In this document: one piece after another, positions 31,863-40,751 of the stretch
Layout: every line of letters begins with the position of its first letter
How positions within the stretch are numbered: the first letter of the stretch is position 1
Assembly (NCBI GenBank): GCA_963781775.1
Contig: CAWAHE010000011.1
Coordinates: 1-64,000, forward strand
Reading direction: 5' to 3'
Origin: CAVSRC01 sp963781775
GTDB lineage: Bacteria > Pseudomonadota > Alphaproteobacteria > Rhizobiales > Kaistiaceae
Length of the DNA stretch: 64,000 nucleotides
Position numbers and translations under genes: made by a program
Notes under the pieces: generated by a model
Told to the model about the DNA's origin: nothing
The model's input: the letters and a program-made list of their open reading frames with translations, nothing else
Database searches by the model: none

Positions 31863-32320
31863 GAACTTGCCTTCCCTTCAAGCACTTCGCGCACCGCGGG
31901 AGGCAGCCTTCGGGCCTGTCCGGCGGCGTTGATCATGACCACCGTCACCTCGGCGGTCACCAGAATGTCGGCCCCGCGCCGCACCGTCTGCGACAGAACG
32001 ATGCGGGCGCCGCCGAGCTCCCTGGCGCGCGTCTCGATTTCCAGAACCTCGTCAATTCGCGCCGGCTTGAGGAAATCGACGACCAGCTTGCGCACCGCGA
32101 ACGCCAGCGATTCGCCGTGCTCGCCGCTGTCGAGGGCTTGATGGCCGACGCCGAGCAGACGCAGGAAGTCCGAGCGGCCGCGCTCCATGAAACGGATGTA
32201 GCCGCCATGGTAGACAACGCCGGAAAAGTCGGTGTCTTCGAAATAGACGCGGATCGGCAGCACATGGCCGCCCGGCACCAGGCGGCCGGCCAGATCGGGC
32301 CAAGGATCGCTTGCGGTCAT
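31859..32320 (-). CDS. ybgC: YbgC-family acyl-CoA thioesterase
   Basis: A 153-residue hot-dog-fold thioesterase of the Tol-Pal gene cluster. The catalytic segment is RVYFEDTDFSGVVYHGGYIRFMERGR, with Asp in EDTD. It hydrolyses short-chain acyl-CoA or acyl-ACP. ATG 32320 gives the usual length; the upstream extension of the frame is unrelated sequence antisense to the acetyltransferase gene. It is divergent from that gene, with only 24 bases between the start codons. Confidence 0.92.
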   Translation of the reverse strand: MTASDPWPDLAGRLVPGGHVLPIRVYFEDTDFSGVVYHGGYIRFMERGRSDFLRLLGVGHQALDSGEHGESLAFAVRKLVVDFLKPARIDEVLEIETRARELGGARIVLSQTVRRGADILVTAEVTVVMINAAGQARRLPPAVREVLEGKASS

Positions 32321-32344
32321 CGGCGCTCGCACCAGGGAAGTCGC

Positions 32345-32776
32345 ATGGCAGATATCTCTATCAGACGATTCGCCGATGGCGACGTGGCGGCCTTCGCCAC
32401 GCTCATGGACCAGTTGGGCTATCCCAGCACCGTCGACCAGATGCGGGCCCGCATGGCGCGGATCGCGTCCCGTCCCGACTACGCGACATTCGTCGCCGAA
32501 GAGGGCGGCGAAATCGTCGGCATGGTCGGCGCTTTCGTCACACCCTCCTACGAACACGACGAACCGATCGGCCGCATCACCGCAATGGTGGTTGCCGAAG
32601 GCGCCCGCGGCAAGGGAGTCGGCGCCGGACTGATCGCCGCAGCGGAGGCGTGGGGTCGCGAACGCGGCGCATCGATGATCGCGGTCAACAGTCATGTCCG
32701 GCGAACCGGCGCCCACGCGTTCTACCGGCGGCTGGGCTATGAGGAGAACGGCAAGCGTTTCGTGAAACGGTTCTAG
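32345..32776 (+). CDS. GNAT-family N-acetyltransferase
   Basis: A 143-residue single-domain acetyltransferase. The acetyl-CoA motif A is ITAMVVAEGARGKGVGAGLI (residues about 79-98) followed by a typical motif B (HAFYRRLGYEENGKRFVK). AGGGAAG precedes the ATG. Substrate unknown. Divergent from ybgC and convergent with ruvB (nine bases between stops). Confidence 0.85.
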   Translation: MADISIRRFADGDVAAFATLMDQLGYPSTVDQMRARMARIASRPDYATFVAEEGGEIVGMVGAFVTPSYEHDEPIGRITAMVVAEGARGKGVGAGLIAAAEAWGRERGASMIAVNSHVRRTGAHAFYRRLGYEENGKRFVKRF

Positions 32777-32785
32777 GTCTCGCCG

Positions 32786-33829
32786 TCAGCCGTCGTCGCC
32801 ATCGTCGAAGAGCGGCATTTGCGGCCCTTCGCGCTGGGGCACCGCAAGGCCGAGATGGCGAAAGGCGGCGGCGCTCAGCATGCGGCCGCGCGGCGTACGC
32901 TGGACGAAGCCCTGCTGGATAAGGAACGGCTCGACGATTTCTTCGATCGCATCGCGTGGCTCGGACAAGGCCGCCGCGATGGTCTCGATGCCGACCGGCC
33001 CGCCGCCGAAACTCCCGGCTATGAGGCCAAGATAGCGCCGGTCGAGCGCATCGAGGCCGAGAGCATCGACTTCAAGGCGACGCAACGCCCGGTCGGCAAC
33101 TTCGGCGTCGATGGAGGCGACGTTGTCGTAGGCGGCGAAATCACGCACGCGGCGCAGGAGGCGGGTCGCGATGCGCGGCGTACCGCGCGAGCGCCGCGCT
33201 ATTTCCGTGCTTCCGGCGGCGGTGAGATCGACGCCGAGGATGCGCGCGCCGCGGCGCACGATGTGTTCGAGATCCGCGACCTCGTAGAAATTGAGCCGCA
33301 CCGGAATGCCGAAACGGTCGCGGAGCGGCGTCGTCAACAGACCCAGCCGCGTCGTCGCGCCGATCAGCGTGAACGGCGCCAGGCCGATCTTGACCGAGCG
33401 CGCCGCCGGCCCCTCGCCGATGATGAGGTCGAGCTGGAAGTCCTCCAGCGCCGGATAGAGGATCTCCTCCACCGCCGGCGACAGGCGATGGATCTCATCG
33501 ATGAAGAGCACATCACGCTCTTCGAGATTGGTCAGCAGCGCCGCCAGATCGCCCGCCTTGGCGATGACCGGGCCTGAGGTCGCACGGAAATTGACGCCAA
33601 GTTCGCGCGATACGATCTGCGCCAGCGTCGTCTTGCCGAGGCCGGGCGGCCCGACGAAAAGCACGTGATCGAGCGCCTCCTTGCGCCCGCGCGCCCCCTC
33701 GATGAACACCTTGAGGTTGGCGCAGGCCTGCGCCTGCCCGACGAACTCGGACAGGAGCTGCGGACGCAGCGCCGTATCGGGCGCGTCGTCCTCGTGCAGG
33801 TCGCCGGCGACGATGCGGTTGCCGCTCAT
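32786..33829 (-). CDS. ruvB: Holliday junction helicase motor subunit RuvB
   Basis: A 347-residue AAA+ motor that drives branch migration with RuvA. Walker A is GPPGLGKTTLAQ, Walker B/DEIH-type is VLFIDEIHRL, sensor 1 is LIGATTRLG and the Arg finger region is LRDRFGIPVRL. The C-terminal winged helix contains LIQQGFVQRTPRGRMLSAAAF. ATG 33829 (MSGNRIVAGD) is the conserved start; the longer frame upstream has a non-conserved tail. It is separated from ruvA by an acetyltransferase gene, unlike the compact ruvCAB of many relatives. Confidence 0.96.
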   Translation of the reverse strand: MSGNRIVAGDLHEDDAPDTALRPQLLSEFVGQAQACANLKVFIEGARGRKEALDHVLFVGPPGLGKTTLAQIVSRELGVNFRATSGPVIAKAGDLAALLTNLEERDVLFIDEIHRLSPAVEEILYPALEDFQLDLIIGEGPAARSVKIGLAPFTLIGATTRLGLLTTPLRDRFGIPVRLNFYEVADLEHIVRRGARILGVDLTAAGSTEIARRSRGTPRIATRLLRRVRDFAAYDNVASIDAEVADRALRRLEVDALGLDALDRRYLGLIAGSFGGGPVGIETIAAALSEPRDAIEEIVEPFLIQQGFVQRTPRGRMLSAAAFRHLGLAVPQREGPQMPLFDDGDDG

Positions 33830-33878
33830 GAAGTGATCCCGACCGTCATTCTGCCCGCGTGTCTCCGCACCCCGCGTC

Positions 33879-34361
33879 TCACAGTCTGTACTCCAGTTCA
33901 ATCTCGTCCCGCAGCGGAATGCCATAGGCGCCGATTTCCGGGATCGACGGTTTCAGCCTGCGCGCTTCGACAATCGCATCCGGGCGGATGACGGCAAGCC
34001 GCCAGCCGCGCCGCTGATAAAAGCGTAGCGCATCGAGATTGTCGTTGCTGGTGACGAGCCACAGCCGCTTGGCGCCGGCCCGGCGGGCAAGCTCGATCAC
34101 CGCCTCCATCATGCGCGTGCCGACGCCCTGTCCCGATTGCCGGCTGTTGATGGTCGTGACCTCCCATTCATCGGGCTCGGCGTGCCAGCTGACGACGCCG
34201 GCAAGGCCCTCGGCGTCAAGGGCGCGGATCGCCGTCAGGCCTTCGTCTACCCACACGCGCCCGCGGCTGACGACCCCTGGCGCGCCCCAATGCTCCACGA
34301 TGAACGTCTTGAGCCAGCCCGGTTCGGTGACGAGCTCCAGCCGCAGCGAAACATCCTTCAC
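33879..34361 (-). CDS. GNAT-family N-acetyltransferase between ruvB and ruvA
   Basis: A 160-residue acetyltransferase: the core EVTTINSRQSGQGVGTRMMEAVI resembles motif A (Q-x-x-G-x-G), followed by AKRLWLVTSNDNLDALRFYQRRGW. It lies 10 bases downstream of the ruvA stop on the same strand, so it is probably cotranscribed with ruvA and followed by ruvB. No link to recombination is known; the insertion looks opportunistic. Confidence 0.85.
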   Translation of the reverse strand: MKDVSLRLELVTEPGWLKTFIVEHWGAPGVVSRGRVWVDEGLTAIRALDAEGLAGVVSWHAEPDEWEVTTINSRQSGQGVGTRMMEAVIELARRAGAKRLWLVTSNDNLDALRFYQRRGWRLAVIRPDAIVEARRLKPSIPEIGAYGIPLRDEIELEYRL

Positions 34362-34371
34362 GGCGCCGCGC

Positions 34372-34989
34372 TCATCGCGCCAGTTCCTTCAGCCCGAGCC
34401 GGATGAGCTGCTCGGCGGTCGCCGCTTCGCCAGCGGCGCGCGATGCGGTCGCAACAGCCGCGCTCGCCTGAACCTGGGCGTAGCCGAGATTGACCAGCGC
34501 GGAGACCGCGTCGGCCACCGGCCGCGGCGCACGATGCTCGGCGAGATCGGCCTGCAAGTGAACCAGAGCTGGGTCGGCGCTGGAATATTCCGGCGCCTTG
34601 TCGCGCAGCTCGGCGACGATGCGTTCGGCAACCTTCTTGCCGACACCCGGTGCCCGTGACAGGACGGCCTTGTCCTGCAAGGCGATCGCGGTGGCGAGAT
34701 CGCCGGGCTTGAGAATGCCGAGCACGGCAAGTGCCACCCGCGCGCCAACGCCCTGCACGGTCATCAACAGACGGAACCACTCGCGTTCGAGATCGCTGGC
34801 GAAACCATACAGACGGATCATGTCCTCGCGGACATAGGTCTCGATCGACAGCGTCGCCGTCTCGCCGGGCGCCGGCAGCGCCTGCAGCGTGCGCACCGGA
34901 CAATAGGCCTGGTAGCCGACGCCGCCGACGTCGATGACGACCCAATCTTCGCCGTAGGAATCGATGACGCCGCGGAGCTTGCCGATCAT
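34372..34989 (-). CDS. ruvA: Holliday junction DNA-binding subunit RuvA
   Basis: A 205-residue protein: an N-terminal OB-fold (MIGKLRGVIDSYGEDWVVIDVGGVGYQAYC), tandem helix-hairpin-helix motifs (VQGVGARVALAVLGIL and APGVGKKVAERIVAELRDK), and a C-terminal domain III that contacts RuvB. Length is typical. The frame and start are unambiguous. Upstream is the antiporter gene, 44 bases away. Confidence 0.96.
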   Translation of the reverse strand: MIGKLRGVIDSYGEDWVVIDVGGVGYQAYCPVRTLQALPAPGETATLSIETYVREDMIRLYGFASDLEREWFRLLMTVQGVGARVALAVLGILKPGDLATAIALQDKAVLSRAPGVGKKVAERIVAELRDKAPEYSSADPALVHLQADLAEHRAPRPVADAVSALVNLGYAQVQASAAVATASRAAGEAATAEQLIRLGLKELAR

Positions 34990-35033
34990 GGCGCCGTTGT
35001 TACCACAATTCGCGATTCCGCATCGCCGGCGCG

Positions 35034-37274
35034 CTAGCTCGCCACGAACAATATGGACCGCTTGGCGCCTGCCAGAACCGCGTCGGCGACCGGACCGAAA
35101 GACAGCGATTCGCCGGGGCGACGGTTGACCCCCATGACGATGAGATCCGGCCGCCCGTTCTGGGCGTAGCGCAGGATGGCCTGATCGGGCGCGGTCCCCG
35201 CCCTGACGGCCGTGCGCACCGTCGCTCCGCTCTGGTCGCCGAGGATGGCGATATCGCGCAGGATGGCCTCCTCGCCGCGCAGCAGCCCGGACAGGGAATT
35301 GACGAGCCCGCCACGCGGACGCCCGACCGGAGAAACGTAGAGCGCCGTGACGCGGCCGCCGGTGGAGCGAGCAAGGGCGAAAGCAACCTCCGCCGCCCGC
35401 CGCGAGAGATTGGTTCCGGTCACCGGAACGAGGATGCGCAGCGGACCGTCGGGACCCGCCTCGCCGCGCGCGTGGGCGAGCGCCAACGGCCCGTCGAAGG
35501 CAATGGCCGCCTTGGCGACGTCCTCGGCGACCGGACTGTCGGCGGCGCCGGCCCCCGCGACCCCGACGAACAGCATGTCGTAGCCCTTCTCGGCCTCGGT
35601 CGCGACCGCTTCCTCGATCGCCGCACCGGCGAGCCGCGTGGTGACGTCGACCTTCGCCGGTCCCTCACCCGCCTCGGTCTCGGTGATGCGCGCCGCTTCG
35701 GCCGCCTCCGACACGGCCGTCGCATGATCCTTCGCGTCCGGTTTGTCGCTATCGCGCGTCGGCGGCCCGACCTTGTGCCAGCGCAACACGGTCGTCGGCA
35801 GGCCGCGCTGGCCTGCGATCAGACCCGCCAGCCGCGACGCAAGCCTGCCATTGGCGCTGTCATCGACGGTCAACAGCAACCGCTCGAGATTGCTGACGAA
35901 CCCCTTCTCCTCGAATTCCTCCCGCTCCAGCCGCTCCTTCTCTTCGGCCTCCAGCGGCAGGCGATTGAGCGCCCAGCGCAGCATCGGCGGCATGGCGAGC
36001 GTCGTGACCACCGCCATGGTGACAATCATCGTATAGAGGTCGCGGTTGAGCGCACCGATCGACAGGCCGATGGTCGCGACAATCACCTCGGTCGAGCCGC
36101 GCGCGTTCATCCCGCAGGCGAGCGCGACGCGTTCGCGGAACGACAGGCCGCCCAGCCACCCACCGATGAAGGCGCCGCCGAACTTACCCAGGCTGGCGAT
36201 CAGGATCAGCCCTACGGTCAGGGCCAGCAGCGTCGGATTGGCGAGCACTGTCAGGTCGGCGCTGAGCCCCGCCAGGCAGAAGAAGACCGGCATGAACAAG
36301 GCGGTGATCAGCCCGCGGAGTTCTTCGTCGATGTGTTTGGTGAGGATCGGCGACTCGCCGATCAGCACGCCGGCGACGAATGCGCCCAGTACCGTGTGAA
36401 CGCCGATCCACTGCGTGATCAGCGCCATGCCGAGGGTCACCGCCAGGATGACGCTGATGACCGGCATCTCGCTGACCAGATTGTCGTTGGTCCAGCGGAT
36501 CAGCAGCGAGACCGCGCGGCGCCCGACGGTCAGGCTGGCGACGAGAAACACCACAACACCCAGCACCGTGAGCAGGATACCGGAGACTTGCAACGTGCCG
36601 CTGGTCGCGAGGCCGGAGATCACGCCGATGATGATCCAGCCGAGCGTGTCGTCGAGGACGGCGGAGGCGAGGATGATCTGGCCGACATTGCGGCGCAGGA
36701 AGCCGAGATCGCGGACGACCATGGCGACGATCTTGACCGATGCGATCGAGAGCGCCGTGCCGAGGAACAGCGACGTCACCACGCGCATTTCGGGGTTGGG
36801 AATGATCCACGCCGGCGCGACCTCGCCGACCAGGAAGCCCAGCGCGAAGGGAACCGCGATGCCGGCCAGCGAGACAAAAAGCGCCGGCGGACCGACGCGG
36901 CGTACCAGTCGCAGGTCGGTCTCCATGCCGGTGAGCAACAGCAGGAGCAGCACGCCGAGTTGGGCGACGGCGTCGAGCATGCCACGCTGCTGCGCGTCGG
37001 GCGGGAAGACCGTCGCCTGCAGATCGGGCAGAACAACGCCGAAGAAGCTCGGCCCCAGCACGATGCCAGCGACCAGCTGTCCCATGACCGCCGGCTGCCC
37101 GATGCGCTGCATCAGTTCACCGCCGATGCGGCCGGCGACGATCAGAATGGCGACCTGGATGAAGAAGACGACTTCCGAGGCGGGAGACGGAATCGCCGGT
37201 TCCGCCGCCGCCAGGGCGTAACTGGCAAACACCACCAGAGGCGCCGCGATGAGCGGAACGAGCCGTTTCATCAA
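35034..37274 (-). CDS. CPA2-type cation:proton antiporter with universal-stress-like C-terminus
   Basis: A 746-residue protein. An N-terminal transporter domain of 12-13 transmembrane helices (to about residue 440) has the KefB/NhaA-like core (RIGQPAVMGQLVAGIVLGP, ASAVLDDTLGWIIIG, ACGMNARGSTEVIVA). This is followed by a soluble region of about 300 residues with a universal-stress-protein fold at the end (RILVPVTGTNLSRRAAEVAFALAR and GRPDLIVMGVNRRPGESLSFGPVAD). Such fusions exchange K+ or Na+ for protons, with nucleotide sensing by the USP part. Its start overlaps the ruvC stop (ATGA, 37271-37274), so it is inserted in the ruvC-ruvA unit. Confidence 0.88.
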   Translation of the reverse strand: MMKRLVPLIAAPLVVFASYALAAAEPAIPSPASEVVFFIQVAILIVAGRIGGELMQRIGQPAVMGQLVAGIVLGPSFFGVVLPDLQATVFPPDAQQRGMLDAVAQLGVLLLLLLTGMETDLRLVRRVGPPALFVSLAGIAVPFALGFLVGEVAPAWIIPNPEMRVVTSLFLGTALSIASVKIVAMVVRDLGFLRRNVGQIILASAVLDDTLGWIIIGVISGLATSGTLQVSGILLTVLGVVVFLVASLTVGRRAVSLLIRWTNDNLVSEMPVISVILAVTLGMALITQWIGVHTVLGAFVAGVLIGESPILTKHIDEELRGLITALFMPVFFCLAGLSADLTVLANPTLLALTVGLILIASLGKFGGAFIGGWLGGLSFRERVALACGMNARGSTEVIVATIGLSIGALNRDLYTMIVTMAVVTTLAMPPMLRWALNRLPLEAEEKERLEREEFEEKGFVSNLERLLLTVDDSANGRLASRLAGLIAGQRGLPTTVLRWHKVGPPTRDSDKPDAKDHATAVSEAAEAARITETEAGEGPAKVDVTTRLAGAAIEEAVATEAEKGYDMLFVGVAGAGAADSPVAEDVAKAAIAFDGPLALAHARGEAGPDGPLRILVPVTGTNLSRRAAEVAFALARSTGGRVTALYVSPVGRPRGGLVNSLSGLLRGEEAILRDIAILGDQSGATVRTAVRAGTAPDQAILRYAQNGRPDLIVMGVNRRPGESLSFGPVADAVLAGAKRSILFVAS

Positions 37275-37777
37275 GCGACGGGCGCGACGATTCTTGCGGA
37301 CTGGCGGTGATGGGCGTGGCAGATGGCGATGGCGAGCGCATCAGCGGCATCGTCGCTGTCGAAGGTCGCCCGCGGCAGTAGCACGCGCACCATCGCCCGG
37401 ATCTGGACCTTCTCCGCATGACCGGCGCCGACGATCGCCTTCTTAACCGCATTCGGCGCGTATTCGGCGACGGGAATCCCCGCCTGCGCCGGCGCCAGCA
37501 TGCAAACGCCGCGCGCCTGCCCGAGTTTCAGCGTCGCCGCGCCATCGCGATTGACGAAAGTCTGCTCCACCGCCGCCTCATCCGGCTGCCACAATTGCAG
37601 CACGTCCGTGAGTCCAGCGTGCAAAACGCGGAGCCGGGCTGCAAGTTCCCCGTCGATCGGCGCCCTCACCGTTCCAGCGGCCAGAAAGGTCAACGCGTTG
37701 CCAGCGATGGCCACAACTCCCCAGCCCGTCGCCCGAAGGCCGGGATCGATGCCGAGAATGCGAATCGGATTGGCCAT
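37271..37777 (-). CDS. ruvC: Crossover junction endodeoxyribonuclease RuvC
   Basis: A 168-residue Holliday-junction resolvase. The catalytic acidic residues are visible: Asp11 in GIDPG, Glu in DEAAVEQTFVNRD, and the pair in FDSDDAADALAIAICHAH. ATG 37777 (MANPIRILGIDPG) is the family start; the upstream extension is not conserved. First gene of the divided ruvC-(antiporter)-ruvA-(acetyltransferase)-ruvB unit. Confidence 0.95.
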   Translation of the reverse strand: MANPIRILGIDPGLRATGWGVVAIAGNALTFLAAGTVRAPIDGELAARLRVLHAGLTDVLQLWQPDEAAVEQTFVNRDGAATLKLGQARGVCMLAPAQAGIPVAEYAPNAVKKAIVGAGHAEKVQIRAMVRVLLPRATFDSDDAADALAIAICHAHHRQSARIVAPVA

Positions 37778-37922
37778 GGATAACAGGTACCGCCGAATTG
37801 CATGCCTTGTCCCGCAACCATCGGCCGCCGCCAAGCGGATGGGCCACGAACTAGCGCGGCTTGCGGTTCCTTGCCACAATGCGTCCGTCCTGGGCGGGCA
37901 ACTCCTTTTCCGAGGTTCAAGC

Positions 37923-38444
37923 ATGAAGATGGCATGGACGGTGTGGGCCGTGGCGGCGCTTGCTGGCGCTCCGGTGGCGGCGGCGGCCCAGGGGATCGAC
38001 CTGCCGGCGCGCAAGCCCGGCCAGTGGGAGATCAAGATCGCGCCCAAGACTCAGGGCGCCGCACCGCAGATAACAACCGAACTCTGCCTCGACGCAGCCA
38101 GCGACAAGGCGATCATGGCCAAGGGCCTCGCCATGAGCACCGGCTGCACCACGCAGCAATCGCGCGACGGCAGCGGCAATCTCGTCATTGACGCGAGTTG
38201 CGATCTCGGCGGCCGCAAGACGAAATCGCATACCGTGATCAGCGGCGACTTCCAGACGCACTACACGATCAACATCGTGAGCAACTCCGAGGGCGGCAAT
38301 CCGGCCCTGCCCAAGCACGCCGAGATGACGCAAGAAGCGAGTTGGAAGGGCGCGTGCGCCGCAGGCATGCAGCCCGGCGACATGATGATGCCGGGTGGCC
38401 GCAAGGTGAACCTGCTCGGCGCCATGCCGAAGCCCGGCGGCTAG
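37923..38444 (+). CDS. DUF3617-family periplasmic protein
   Basis: A 173-residue precursor with a signal peptide (MKMAWTVWAVAALAGAPVAAAA, cleavage after AQG or nearby). The mature part starts with DLPARKPGQWEIKI, the common opening of DUF3617 proteins, and has four cysteines (in ELCLDAAS, STGCTT, ASCDLGG and KGACAAG) able to form two disulfides. No enzymatic function is known. The upstream frame is not conserved, and CCGAGG stands about eight bases before the ATG. Confidence 0.75.
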   Translation: MKMAWTVWAVAALAGAPVAAAAQGIDLPARKPGQWEIKIAPKTQGAAPQITTELCLDAASDKAIMAKGLAMSTGCTTQQSRDGSGNLVIDASCDLGGRKTKSHTVISGDFQTHYTINIVSNSEGGNPALPKHAEMTQEASWKGACAAGMQPGDMMMPGGRKVNLLGAMPKPGG

Positions 38445-38451
38445 CGCCCAT

Positions 38452-39375
38452 TCAGGCGTGGCGGCGTCCGAGCGGAAGAGCACCGGTCGCCAGCGCCACG
38501 CCGGCCACGGCAAAGACGACGCCGGCGAGCGTCAGCGGTGAGGGTAATTCGCCGAGGATCGGAATGGCGAGCAGCGCGGCAAGCGCCGGCGGCAGAGCGG
38601 CGAGCAGCGCCGCCCGCGAAGATCCGAGCGCGCGCACCGCAATCCCGTAGCAGGTCAGCGCAACGATCCCCGACAGGACGCCCTGCGTGACGACCTCGCC
38701 GATGAGGATCGCCGGCCCGGCAGAGAGCAGTTGCCCGGTGCCTTCCATCAGCGCGAACGGCAGCAACAGGATCGTCGACCAGGCGGCGATGATGCCGGCG
38801 GCGGGAAGCGCGGCGAGCCCGCTGCGCCGGAAGGCGAGCGTATAGACCGCCCATAAAGCTGCACCGGCTACGACCAGGAAGCGACCGGCGCCCGCTCCCT
38901 GCAGCACAGCGGCGCCACCGATCGCAGCCATTGCCAAAAGCACCAGCGCGAAACCCGCCAGACGCATTGGCCCGAATCGTTCGCGATCGATCATGGCCGA
39001 GAGGATCGCGGCGAACATCGGCATCGTGCCGCCGAGCAGCACGCCGCTTTCGGCGGCGCTGGCGAAGTGCATGCCGGTCGCGACGAGAATGAAGAAGGGC
39101 GCGCCGGCGCCAGCCACCATCAGCGCAAGCAACCGGATGTCGACCCCCTTCGGCACAAGCGTCAGCCGCCACCAGAACGGCGCCAGCGCGATCGCCGGCA
39201 CGGCATAACGGATGACGCCCAGCCACGCGGCCGGGATATGGACGGCCGCGGCCTGACGAGTGGTGACGATCCACAGCGCCCAGATCAGGACCGTCGCGAC
39301 GGCGGCGGCGATCCCTCCGACTCGCGTTGTCATTGGCGCACCGTTGTTGGCGAGAGTGGTTGCGTTCGCGGTCAT
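38452..39375 (-). CDS. EamA/DMT-family transporter controlled by a divergent Lrp-type gene
   Basis: A 307-residue inner-membrane protein with ten hydrophobic segments in two EamA repeats. The first 14 residues (MTANATTLANNGAP) precede MTTRVGGIAAAV, which is an alternative start at 39333. It is divergent from an Lrp/AsnC regulator with 130 bases between, the standard layout for an amino-acid exporter regulated by its neighbour. Substrate is inferred only to be an amino acid or similar metabolite. Confidence 0.8.
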   Translation of the reverse strand: MTANATTLANNGAPMTTRVGGIAAAVATVLIWALWIVTTRQAAAVHIPAAWLGVIRYAVPAIALAPFWWRLTLVPKGVDIRLLALMVAGAGAPFFILVATGMHFASAAESGVLLGGTMPMFAAILSAMIDRERFGPMRLAGFALVLLAMAAIGGAAVLQGAGAGRFLVVAGAALWAVYTLAFRRSGLAALPAAGIIAAWSTILLLPFALMEGTGQLLSAGPAILIGEVVTQGVLSGIVALTCYGIAVRALGSSRAALLAALPPALAALLAIPILGELPSPLTLAGVVFAVAGVALATGALPLGRRHA

Positions 39376-39505
39376 GTTGGCCTCACGAGTGCAGATGTGC
39401 TGGCCACAAGATGTGCCGCCGGCGCCGCCATTTCATTGCAAAGATTGCCAAAAATCTATAATTCAAGCAACATTATGCCGACAACATTGATCTCATGGGT
39501 GAATC

Positions 39506-39979
39506 ATGGCCGATCTCGATCGAATCGATCGCAAGATCCTCGACACACTCCAGGCCGACGGTCGGCTGAGCAATGTCGATCTCGCCGAGCGCGTCGGTCT
39601 TTCCCCCTCGCCCTGCCTGAGGCGCGTCAAGCGACTGGAGGACGCCGGCATGATCGCCGGCTACCGCGCCGTCCTCGACCGCAAGGCCATCGGCCTCGGC
39701 CTCACCGTCTTCATCGAGATCAAGGTCGGCAAGCACAGTCGCGACAACGCCAACGCGCTGCAGCAGGCACTGCTGACGATCCCCGAGGTCGTTTCGTGCC
39801 ATATGGTGTCCGGCATATCCGACTTCCTCGCCGAGGTGGTGGTGCCCGATCTCGAGGCTTACGAGCGGCTGATGACCGACAAGATCCTGACGCTGCCGAC
39901 TATCGAGGATGTGCGCTCGAACTTCGCCATCCGCACCGTCAAGAGCGACGCGCCCCTGCCGCTCGGCCACCTCGCCTGA
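39506..39979 (+). CDS. Lrp/AsnC-family transcriptional regulator
   Basis: A 157-residue regulator. The N-terminal helix-turn-helix (DRKILDTLQADGRLSNVDLA, then VGLSPSPCLRRVKRLEDAG) and the C-terminal RAM/AsnC ligand-binding domain (EVVSCHMVSGISDFLAEVVV) are complete. It probably senses an amino acid and controls itself and the divergent EamA transporter. The 130-base intergenic region is AT-rich (AAAATCTATAATTCAAGCAA region near 39450), a suitable operator, but no symmetric site is obvious. Confidence 0.9.
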   Translation: MADLDRIDRKILDTLQADGRLSNVDLAERVGLSPSPCLRRVKRLEDAGMIAGYRAVLDRKAIGLGLTVFIEIKVGKHSRDNANALQQALLTIPEVVSCHMVSGISDFLAEVVVPDLEAYERLMTDKILTLPTIEDVRSNFAIRTVKSDAPLPLGHLA

Positions 39980-39989
39980 CGATTCCCAC

Positions 39990-40751
39990 GTGTTGTTCGA
40001 TCCCGCCTTCTTCACCACGCCGGCCTTCCTCATGACCGTCGCCGCGGCGATCGTCGCGGGGCTGGTGCGCGGCTTCACCGGCTTCGGCGCGGCGCTGACA
40101 TTCGTGCCCATTGCCAGCGCCGCCTACGGTCCGGAAGTGGCGGCACCGACGCTGCTCATCGTCGACTTCGTGTTGACCTTCCGGCTCTTCCTGGGCGCGG
40201 TGCGAACGTGCCGCTGGCCGACGGTTCTGCCGACGGCCGTCGCCGCGATGGTGATCTCGCCCTTTGGCGCAATGGCGCTCGCACTCGGCGACCGCACGGT
40301 CCTGCGCTGGGCGATCTCGGTCGCCATCCTGCTCCTCGTCGCCCTGATCGCATCGGGTCGGCGCTTTCGTTCCGAACCGACAATCGCCGTTTCTGCGGGC
40401 GTCGGCGCAGTCGCCGGATTCCTCAGCGGCTTCGCCCAGATCGGCGGGCCGCCCGTCATTGCCCTGTGGGTCAGCGGTCCCCACCCGTCGGCCATCATCC
40501 GCGCCAACATGTTCGTGTTCTTCACGCTGATCACGCTGTCATCGTTCACGGCGTATCTGTTCCACGGCTTCTTCACCGCCGAGGTGCTGCGCCTGGTGGT
40601 GGCAGTGGCGCCGGCCTACGCGCTGGCGCTCTTCGTCGGCTCTCATCTCTTTGGGCGTACCGCCGGAGCAGGCTATCGGCCGCTCGCCTACGCGGTCATC
40701 GCGCTCGCCGCCATCACCAGCATTCCGGCCTTCGACGGATTATTGCGCTAG
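39990..40751 (+). CDS. TauE/SafE-family (sulfite exporter-like) membrane protein
   Basis: A 253-residue protein with eight or so hydrophobic helices and the two-repeat structure of the TauE/SafE family (VRGFTGFGAALTFVP in repeat 1, AGFLSGFAQIGGPPVIALW in repeat 2). Members export sulfite, sulfoacetate or other organic anions. GTG 39990 is used, ten bases after the regulator stop; TTG 39993 is adjacent. It may form one transcript with the Lrp-type gene. The 3' end overlaps the convergent phosphoesterase gene by four bases. Confidence 0.8.
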   Translation: MLFDPAFFTTPAFLMTVAAAIVAGLVRGFTGFGAALTFVPIASAAYGPEVAAPTLLIVDFVLTFRLFLGAVRTCRWPTVLPTAVAAMVISPFGAMALALGDRTVLRWAISVAILLLVALIASGRRFRSEPTIAVSAGVGAVAGFLSGFAQIGGPPVIALWVSGPHPSAIIRANMFVFFTLITLSSFTAYLFHGFFTAEVLRLVVAVAPAYALALFVGSHLFGRTAGAGYRPLAYAVIALAAITSIPAFDGLLR

